A stretch of 64,000 nt of DNA from positions 1 to 64,000 of the forward strand of contig NZ_CP061292.1 of assembly GCF_018687475.1 (NCBI RefSeq), given 5' to 3'. This document shows, one piece after another, positions 58,405-64,000 of this stretch. The notes beneath the pieces were generated by a model that saw only the letters and a list, made by a program, of their open reading frames with translations, made no database searches and was not told the origin of the DNA. Every line of letters starts with the position of its first letter. Within the stretch, counting starts at the first letter, position 1. Source of the DNA: Polynucleobacter sp. MWH-UH24A. GTDB taxonomy: Bacteria; Pseudomonadota; Gammaproteobacteria; Burkholderiales; Burkholderiaceae. The position numbers were made by a program, and so were the translations under genes.

Positions 58405-58800
58405 ATGAGTATTAGTGATCCAATCGCCGATATGTTGACTAGAATTCGCAACGCGCAAGCGGTGCAGAAAACCTTGGTCACCATGCCGTCGTCCAAATTA
58501 AAAGTTGCTATCGCAAAAGTCTTGAAAGACGAAGGCTATATCGATAGTTATGAAATCACTGGTGAAGCAGCCAAGCCCGTATTAAAGATTGATCTCAAAT
58601 ACTACGCTGGCCGTCCTGTGATTGAACGAATTGAGCGAGTTTCAACTCCCAGCTTGCGTATTTACAAAGGTCGTCATGATATTCCTGAAGTGATGAATGG
58701 CTTGGGCGTTGCCATAATTTCAACACCGCAAGGTTTGATGACTGATCGCAAAGCACGCGCATCTGGCGTGGGTGGCGAAGTCATTTGCTACGTGGCTTAA
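58405..58800 (+). CDS. rpsH: 30S ribosomal protein S8
   Basis: S8 binds the central domain of 16S and represses the spc operon in enterobacteria. The 131-residue protein begins [18 protein letters not shown] and has the C-terminal [31 protein letters not shown] region. TTAGGAG precedes its start. An S8 target on its own mRNA was not resolved here. Confidence 0.97.
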   Translation: MSISDPIADMLTRIRNAQAVQKTLVTMPSSKLKVAIAKVLKDEGYIDSYEITGEAAKPVLKIDLKYYAGRPVIERIERVSTPSLRIYKGRHDIPEVMNGLGVAIISTPQGLMTDRKARASGVGGEVICYVA

Positions 58801-58810
58801 GGAGAGAACG

Positions 58811-59344
58811 ATGTCACGAGTTGGTAAATCTCCCATTACAGTGCCAAAAGGTGCTGAAATTAGTATTGCAAACGCCTTGTTAACAGTGAAAGGGCCTTTG
58901 GGTACTCTCACCCATACATTGCATCCCAGTGTTGGTGTTGAACATAAAGATGGCGTTATAACGGTTGCTATTAAAGACAACTCGCCAGAAGCGAATGCAC
59001 TCTCAGGAACAACCCGAGCATTGGTCAACAACATGGTCGTTGGCGTAACCCAGGGGTTTGAGCGTAAGCTGAGCTTAGTTGGCGTGGGTTATCGTGCGCA
59101 AGCGCAAGGCAATTCCTTGAAATTGCAATTGGGTTTCTCGCACGAAATTAACTATCCACTGCCTACCGGCGTCAAAGCGGAAACCCCTTCGCAAACTGAA
59201 ATCATTATTAAAGGTGCCAATAAGCAACAAGTTGGTCAGGTTGCTGCCGAAGTTCGTGCGTATCGCTCTCCAGAGCCCTATAAGGGCAAGGGCGTTCGTT
59301 ATGTTGACGAAGTGGTTCACCTTAAAGAAACCAAGAAGAAGTAA
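58811..59344 (+). CDS. rplF: 50S ribosomal protein L6
   Basis: L6 lies near the sarcin-ricin loop. From ATG 58811 it has 177 residues; an open frame reaching back to 58772 is inside rpsH and is rejected. It begins [14 protein letters not shown] and ends with the conserved [28 protein letters not shown] lies upstream. Confidence 0.97.
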   Translation: MSRVGKSPITVPKGAEISIANALLTVKGPLGTLTHTLHPSVGVEHKDGVITVAIKDNSPEANALSGTTRALVNNMVVGVTQGFERKLSLVGVGYRAQAQGNSLKLQLGFSHEINYPLPTGVKAETPSQTEIIIKGANKQQVGQVAAEVRAYRSPEPYKGKGVRYVDEVVHLKETKKK

Positions 59345-59366
59345 TTAAGTAAAGCCGAGATTCGAT

Positions 59367-59720
59367 ATGAATAAAAACGAAACAAGACAAAGACGTGCGC
59401 GTCAAACCCGTATCAAGATTGCTGAGCTATTGGCTCATCGCTTGACGGTGATTCGGAGTAATTGCCATATCTCAGCCCAGGTCTATAGCCCATGTGGTAG
59501 CAAAGTGGTTGCTGCGGCTTCGACGATGGAAAAGGATTTGCGTACATCGGTGAAAAATGGTGGAAATAGCCAAGCGGCACAAACCATTGGCAAATTAATT
59601 GCTGAACGTGCGAAAAAGGCAGGTGTTGAAAGCGTTGCTTTTGATCGTGCGGGACATCGTTACCACGGCCGCATTAAGGCCCTTGCTGAAGCTGCGCGTG
59701 AAGCCGGCTTGAAGTTCTAA
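59367..59720 (+). CDS. rplR: 50S ribosomal protein L18
   Basis: L18 binds 5S rRNA with L5. The 117-residue protein begins with a basic segment ([18 protein letters not shown]) and ends [18 protein letters not shown], the typical family C-terminus. It follows rplF by 22 bp and precedes rpsE by 21 bp. Confidence 0.96.
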   Translation: MNKNETRQRRARQTRIKIAELLAHRLTVIRSNCHISAQVYSPCGSKVVAAASTMEKDLRTSVKNGGNSQAAQTIGKLIAERAKKAGVESVAFDRAGHRYHGRIKALAEAAREAGLKF

Positions 59721-59741
59721 GAAACGGTTTAGGAAAAAATT

Positions 59742-60260
59742 ATGGCAAAAATGCAAACCAAAATTCAGTCTGAAGAGCGCGATGACGGTCTACGCGAGAA
59801 GATGATTGCTGTTAATCGCGTAACCAAAGTGGTTAAGGGCGGCCGTATTCTTGGCTTTGCTGCTTTGACCGTCGTTGGTGATGGTGATGGACGCATTGGA
59901 ATGGGCAAAGGGAAATCGAAGGAAGTTCCAGTCGCTGTTCAAAAGGCTATGGACGAAGCTCGCCGCAAAATGATTAAGGTCCCTCTTCGTAAGGGAACGC
60001 TGCAACATTCTGTGATTGGTCAGCATGGCGCATCGCGCGTTCTGATTTCTCCCGCTAAAGAAGGTACTGGCGTGATTGCTGGTGGTCCAATGCGCGCTAT
60101 TTTTGATGTGATGGGCGTAACCAACGTTGTTGCTAAGTCGATTGGCTCAACCAATCCCTACAACATGGTACGTGCAACTTTAGATGGTTTAAGCAAGATG
60201 AGTACGCCTGCAGAAATTGCTGCGAAGCGCGGAAAGTCAGTTGAAGAAATTTTGGGTTAA
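59742..60260 (+). CDS. rpsE: 30S ribosomal protein S5
   Basis: S5 acts in decoding fidelity and mRNA helicase activity at the entry tunnel. The 172-residue protein has [23 protein letters not shown] and [20 protein letters not shown], both family motifs, with the loop implicated in spectinomycin response reading wild type. It precedes rpmD by 23 bp. Confidence 0.97.
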   Translation: MAKMQTKIQSEERDDGLREKMIAVNRVTKVVKGGRILGFAALTVVGDGDGRIGMGKGKSKEVPVAVQKAMDEARRKMIKVPLRKGTLQHSVIGQHGASRVLISPAKEGTGVIAGGPMRAIFDVMGVTNVVAKSIGSTNPYNMVRATLDGLSKMSTPAEIAAKRGKSVEEILG

Positions 60261-60283
60261 TAGCCTGTAATCGAAAGTAAAAA

Positions 60284-60478
60284 ATGGCAAACACACAAAC
60301 AAATTCCAAGGTCAAGCTTCAGCTAGTGCGTAGCTTAATCGGTACTCGCGAGAGCCATCGTGCCACGGTTCGTGGTTTAGGCCTTGGCCGCCTCAACTCG
60401 GTTTCAGAGTTACAAGATACTCCGGCGGTCCGGGGAATGATTAATAAGGTTTCATACCTTGTGAAAGTGATCGGGTAA
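60284..60478 (+). CDS. rpmD: 50S ribosomal protein L30
   Basis: L30 is a small alpha-beta protein present in most but not all bacteria. The 64-residue sequence contains [30 protein letters not shown], typical of the family. It sits between rpsE and rplO, 4 bp before the latter. Confidence 0.95.
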   Translation: MANTQTNSKVKLQLVRSLIGTRESHRATVRGLGLGRLNSVSELQDTPAVRGMINKVSYLVKVIG

Positions 60479-60482
60479 AGCA

Positions 60483-60923
60483 ATGCAATTAAACACAATC
60501 AAACCTGCAGAAGGTGCTAAACGCCCACGTCGTCGTGTAGGCCGTGGTATTGGCTCTGGTCTTGGTAAAACTGCAGGTCGTGGTCATAAGGGCCAAAAGT
60601 CGCGTTCTGGTGGTTTTCATAAGGTTGGCTTTGAAGGTGGTCAGATGCCAATGTATCGCCGCTTACCGAAGCGCGGTTTTATTTCTTTAACACGTCGTTT
60701 TGTTGGTCAAGTAACCCTCGCAGATCTAGAGCGCATCGGTTTGGCTGAAGTGGATCTAGTTGCCCTTAAACAGCATGGCCTTGTTGGTGAGCAAACGAAT
60801 GCTGTCAAAGTGATTAAGACCGGTGAAATTAAGCGCGCAGTCACCTTGAAGGGGTTGACTGCAAGTGTTGGTGCAAAAGCTGCTATTGAGGCTGCTGGTG
60901 GCAAGGTGCTCGCTGAGGTTTAA
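60483..60923 (+). CDS. rplO: 50S ribosomal protein L15
   Basis: L15 is a late-assembly 50S protein with an extended basic N-terminus. The 146-residue sequence shows [32 protein letters not shown] followed by [17 protein letters not shown], both hallmarks. It precedes secY by 8 bp, which keeps translocase expression tied to ribosome synthesis. Confidence 0.97.
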   Translation: MQLNTIKPAEGAKRPRRRVGRGIGSGLGKTAGRGHKGQKSRSGGFHKVGFEGGQMPMYRRLPKRGFISLTRRFVGQVTLADLERIGLAEVDLVALKQHGLVGEQTNAVKVIKTGEIKRAVTLKGLTASVGAKAAIEAAGGKVLAEV

Positions 60924-60931
60924 AGCAATTT

Positions 60932-62275
60932 ATGGCACTCGGTTCCTCTAACGTCTCTAGTTTGACACCATCTGGAAACAAGTATGGCGACTTACGTCGC
61001 CGCTTGATTTTCTTGGTATTGGCGTTAGTTGTTTTCCGTATTGGTGCGCACATTCCAGTACCTGGAATTGATCCTGATCAGCTTTCAAAGCTCTTTAGCG
61101 AGCAAAAAGACGGTATTTTGGGAATGTTCAATTTGTTTTCAGGCGGTGCATTATCGCGCTTCACTGTATTTGCTCTGGGAATCATGCCTTACATTTCTGC
61201 ATCGATCATTATGCAGTTGATGACGATTGTGATCCCTTCGCTTGAGGCAATGAAGAAGGAAGGCCAAGCTGGGCAACGCAAGATTACTCAGTACACGCGC
61301 TATGCAACGGTCTTTTTAGCCACATTCCAGGCGATTGGAATTTCTGTTGCGCTTGAGTCTCAGCCTGGCCTTGTTGTTGATCCAGGTCTCATGTTTCAAC
61401 TTAGTACCGTTGTAACGCTTGTTACTGGGACAATGTTTTTAATGTGGCTTGGCGAGCAAATTACAGAGCGTGGTTTGGGTAATGGTATTTCTATGATCAT
61501 TTTTGGGGGAATAATTTCCGGCTTTCCAAGTGCACTAGCAAGCCTTCTTGAGCTCGTTCGTACCGGTTCCATGAGCATCCTTTCAGCAATTTTTATCGTA
61601 TTGATTGTTATTGCTGTTACCTATTTTGTGGTTTTCGTAGAGCGCGGACAGCGTCGTATTTTGGTGAACTATGCCAAGCGTCAAGTTGGCAATAAGATCT
61701 ATGGTGGTCAGTCTTCCCACTTGCCTCTAAAGCTGAATATGGCCGGTGTTATTCCCCCCATCTTTGCTTCATCGATTATTTTGTTCCCAGCAACCATTGC
61801 CGGTTGGTTTACTGCAGGCGAACCAACCAATATGCTGAGTCGTATTGTGAAAGACTTGGCCGCAACTTTAGCTCCAGGTCAGCCGGTGTACATTATTTTG
61901 TATGCTACGGCGATTATTTTCTTCTGCTTTTTTTATACAGCACTGGTCTTTAATAGCCGTGATACGGCTGATAACTTAAAAAAGAGTGGAGCATTTGTCC
62001 CTGGCATTCGTCCAGGTGATCAAACGGCCCGTTACATCGACAAAATTCTGGTTCGTTTAACTTTGGCTGGTGCTATTTATATGGTTTTGGTGTGCCTATT
62101 GCCTGAGTTTTTGGTTTTGAAATACAACGTTCCTTTCTACTTTGGCGGAACATCGTTGTTAATTATTGTGGTGGTTGCGATGGACTTTATGGCCCAAGTG
62201 CAATCATTTGTGATGCAACAGCAGTACGGCTCTCTCATGAAGAAAGCCAACTTTAAGATGGGACCCACTCTCTAA
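60932..62275 (+). CDS. secY: Preprotein translocase subunit SecY
   Basis: SecY forms the inner-membrane protein-conducting channel with SecE (34659) and SecG. The 447-residue protein has ten hydrophobic helices. The conserved segments are HIPVPGID after helix 1, a plug region with [59 protein letters not shown] and the cytoplasmic loop before helix 9. It lies in the spc cluster, 1 bp before infA. Confidence 0.97.
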   Translation: MALGSSNVSSLTPSGNKYGDLRRRLIFLVLALVVFRIGAHIPVPGIDPDQLSKLFSEQKDGILGMFNLFSGGALSRFTVFALGIMPYISASIIMQLMTIVIPSLEAMKKEGQAGQRKITQYTRYATVFLATFQAIGISVALESQPGLVVDPGLMFQLSTVVTLVTGTMFLMWLGEQITERGLGNGISMIIFGGIISGFPSALASLLELVRTGSMSILSAIFIVLIVIAVTYFVVFVERGQRRILVNYAKRQVGNKIYGGQSSHLPLKLNMAGVIPPIFASSIILFPATIAGWFTAGEPTNMLSRIVKDLAATLAPGQPVYIILYATAIIFFCFFYTALVFNSRDTADNLKKSGAFVPGIRPGDQTARYIDKILVRLTLAGAIYMVLVCLLPEFLVLKYNVPFYFGGTSLLIIVVVAMDFMAQVQSFVMQQQYGSLMKKANFKMGPTL

Positions 62276-62276
62276 G

Positions 62277-62495
62277 ATGCCTAAAGACGATGTGATTCAG
62301 ATGGCAGGGGAAATTGTTGAAAACCTTCCCAATGCCATGTTTAGGGTGAAGTTAGAGAATGGGCATGTAGTACTAGGTCATATTTCTGGGAAGATGCGGA
62401 TGCATTACATCCGAATTCTGCCCGGAGATAAGGTAACTGTGGAAATGACCCCATACGATTTAACGCGCGCAAGAATTATCTTCCGTGCGAAGTAA
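62277..62495 (+). CDS. infA: Translation initiation factor IF-1
   Basis: IF-1 binds the A site during initiation. The 72-residue OB-fold protein begins [24 protein letters not shown] and contains [23 protein letters not shown]. Placement between secY and rpmJ is typical of Betaproteobacteria. Its ATG begins 1 bp after the secY stop. Confidence 0.97.
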   Translation: MPKDDVIQMAGEIVENLPNAMFRVKLENGHVVLGHISGKMRMHYIRILPGDKVTVEMTPYDLTRARIIFRAK

Positions 62496-62516
62496 GGATT
62501 ATTAAAGAGGTGAATG

Positions 62517-62633
62517 ATGAAAGTATTGGCATCCGTTAAATGTATTTGCCGCAATTGCAAAATCATCAAGCGTAAGCGCGTGGTGCGTGTGATCTGCTCG
62601 TCCGATCCACGCCATAAGCAGCGTCAAGGTTAA
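62517..62633 (+). CDS. rpmJ: 50S ribosomal protein L36
   Basis: L36 is the smallest 50S protein and stabilises 23S near the GTPase centre. The 38-residue sequence begins [15 protein letters not shown] and ends [11 protein letters not shown]. The zinc ligands of the standard form, Cys11, Cys14, Cys27 and His33, are all present. Cys9 is an extra cysteine next to the zinc site. An in-frame ATG at 62514 is an alternative start; AAAGAGG lies just upstream of both. Confidence 0.95.
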   Translation: MKVLASVKCICRNCKIIKRKRVVRVICSSDPRHKQRQG

Positions 62634-62656
62634 TTCGGTTAAGTAGAGGAATTTAT

Positions 62657-63022
62657 ATGGCACGTATCGCTGGGGTAAATATCCCAAATCATCAACATAC
62701 TGTGATTGGTTTAACCGCCATTTATGGTATTGGCAAAGCTCAGGCTCTCAAGATCTGTGAGAACACAGGTGTTGCAATCGATAAGAAAGTGAAAGATCTT
62801 ACCGATGCTGAATTAGAGAAGCTTCGCGATGAAGTGGGTAAGCGCACCACAGAGGGTGATTTGCGTCGTGAAGTCACCATGAACATTAAGCGTTTAATGG
62901 ATTTGGCTTGCTATCGCGGCATTCGTCATCGCAAAGGTTTGCCAGTTCGTGGCCAGAGAACGAAAACCAATGCGCGTACCCGCAAAGGCCCCCGTAAGGC
63001 CGGCGTTGCACTTAAGAAATAA
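62657..63022 (+). CDS. rpsM: 30S ribosomal protein S13
   Basis: S13 forms intersubunit bridges and contacts P-site tRNA. The 121-residue protein begins [26 protein letters not shown] and ends with the basic tail [17 protein letters not shown]. It starts 23 bp after rpmJ with an AGAGGAA site, opening the alpha cluster. Confidence 0.97.
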   Translation: MARIAGVNIPNHQHTVIGLTAIYGIGKAQALKICENTGVAIDKKVKDLTDAELEKLRDEVGKRTTEGDLRREVTMNIKRLMDLACYRGIRHRKGLPVRGQRTKTNARTRKGPRKAGVALKK

Positions 63023-63034
63023 TTAGGAACTGAT

Positions 63035-63448
63035 ATGGCAAAAGCACAACAAACCGCCGCAAATGCAAGTGCGCAACGCGCTCGTAAAAAGGTAAAAAAG
63101 AACGTCGCTGATGGCATTGCCCACGTGCATGCATCGTTTAACAATACCATTGTGACCATTACGGATCGTCAAGGAAACGCCCTGTCGTGGGCAACTTCAG
63201 GCGGTCAGGGATTTAAGGGTTCGCGCAAGTCAACTCCATTTGCAGCTCAGGTTGCTGCGGAAGTGGCTGGTAAGGCAGCAATTGAGTGCGGGATTAAGAA
63301 TTTAGAGGTCCAAATTAAGGGCCCCGGTCCTGGTCGTGAGTCGGCAGTTCGTGCATTGAACTCGTTAGGGATCAAGATTGTTGAAATCCAGGATGTAACG
63401 CCGGTTCCACATAATGGTTGCCGCCCTCCAAAGCGTCGCCGTATCTAA
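63035..63448 (+). CDS. rpsK: 30S ribosomal protein S11
   Basis: S11 lines the platform near the E-site mRNA. The 137-residue protein has [43 protein letters not shown] and ends [13 protein letters not shown]. It is slightly longer than the enterobacterial form because of an alanine-rich N-terminus. It starts 12 bp after rpsM. Confidence 0.97.
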   Translation: MAKAQQTAANASAQRARKKVKKNVADGIAHVHASFNNTIVTITDRQGNALSWATSGGQGFKGSRKSTPFAAQVAAEVAGKAAIECGIKNLEVQIKGPGPGRESAVRALNSLGIKIVEIQDVTPVPHNGCRPPKRRRI

Positions 63449-63563
63449 TTTTTGCAGTACCAAGCCGCTGGCTATGCCAGCAATTGTTTAATAAGCCCAC
63501 CGTTCGCTGGTAGTTACAGCGAACTCACCTCGGTAAACATCGAGGCATAGAAAGGAAGAAATC

Positions 63564-64000
63564 GTGGCACGTTACTTAGGCCCTAAAGCCAAACTATCTC
63601 GTCGGGAAGGTACCGACTTATTTTTAAAGAGCGCTCGCCGTGCTTTATCGGACAAGTGCAAATTAGACAGTAAGCCTGGTCAGCACGGTCGCACTTCAGG
63701 TGCACGTACTTCTGACTTCGGTAATCAGTTGCGTGAAAAGCAAAAGGTAAAGCGTATTTATGGCGTGCTCGAGCGTCAATTCCGACGCTACTTTGCTGAA
63801 GCGGAGCGTCGCAAAGGTAATACTGGTGAGACCTTACTGCAGCTTCTCGAGTCCCGTTTAGATAATGTGGTTTATCGCATGGGCTTTGGCTCAACTCGCG
63901 CTGAAGCACGTCAGTTGGTATCGCATGCAGCAATTACTGTAAATGGGCAAGTAGTTAATATTCCATCGATGCAGGTTCGTCCTGGTGATGTGATTGCGAT
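63564..64000 (+). CDS. rpsD: 30S ribosomal protein S4 (3' end outside window)
   Basis: S4 is an early 16S-binding protein and the alpha-operon repressor in enterobacteria. The start is GTG at 63564, preceded by AAAGGAAG. The visible part begins [20 protein letters not shown] and is the zinc-free form. The S4 RNA-binding domain runs from [27 protein letters not shown]. The window cuts it after about 145 residues of the usual 205 or so. rpoA and rplQ are expected next. Confidence 0.96.
   Translation, partial: MARYLGPKAKLSRREGTDLFLKSARRALSDKCKLDSKPGQHGRTSGARTSDFGNQLREKQKVKRIYGVLERQFRRYFAEAERRKGNTGETLLQLLESRLDNVVYRMGFGSTRAEARQLVSHAAITVNGQVVNIPSMQVRPGDVIA

Overview
The window is a chromosomal segment of a betaproteobacterium. 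The 16S rRNA text, the gene order and the protein sequences all fit the Burkholderiaceae and are most like Polynucleobacter. That genus call is an inference from recognition; no database search was run. The segment starts inside dnaA, so it is origin-proximal, and nearly all of it is core housekeeping sequence on the + strand. I found no prophage, insertion sequence, CRISPR array or defence island.

Layout. (1) 1-6.9 kb: dnaA (5' end cut by the window), an AT-rich dnaA-dnaN gap with DnaA boxes, dnaN, gyrB, a SET-domain lysine methyltransferase, a small DUF3717 protein and a TSUP-family permease. (2) 6.9-11.2 kb: mnmG-rsmG-parA-parB, with two perfect 16-bp parS palindromes, one over the likely mnmG promoter and one inside mnmG. 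(3) 11.3-19.5 kb: the atpIBEFHAGDC operon followed by hemE. (4) 19.5-27.3 kb: a mixed-strand stretch with priA (a second DnaA-box cluster lies just upstream), gcvH, a metallo-beta-lactamase-fold hydrolase, a small CxxC protein, a fatty acid desaturase, tRNA-Arg, a membrane-anchored cytochrome c, rsmI, diaA and the BON lipoprotein dolP. (5) 27.3-32.9 kb: a complete rrn operon (16S, tRNA-Ile, tRNA-Ala, 23S, 5S) with promoter, boxA elements, processing stems and terminator. (6) 32.9-38.1 kb: tRNA-Tyr, -Gly, -Thr, tuf, tRNA-Trp, secE, nusG, rplK, rplA, rplJ, rplL. (7) 38.3-51.2 kb: rpoB, rpoC, rpsL, rpsG, fusA and a second, identical tuf. (8) 51.3-64 kb: the S10, spc and alpha ribosomal protein clusters from rpsJ to rpsD, which runs off the end.

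How the genes work together. The first 27 kb combine replication initiation and its control (DnaA, beta clamp, gyrase, PriA, DiaA), origin segregation (ParA, ParB, parS) and energy supply (F1Fo ATP synthase). The rest is the translation and transcription core, with short or overlapping junctions and a few internal promoters. Signals beyond ordinary annotation are regulatory: parS overlapping a -35 element, the DnaA-box cluster before priA, a 16-bp hairpin superimposed on the rpsL promoter, a 31-nt promoter block shared by rplC and rplN, and sharp-edged identity between the two tuf copies. I did not find a convincing undescribed multi-gene system.
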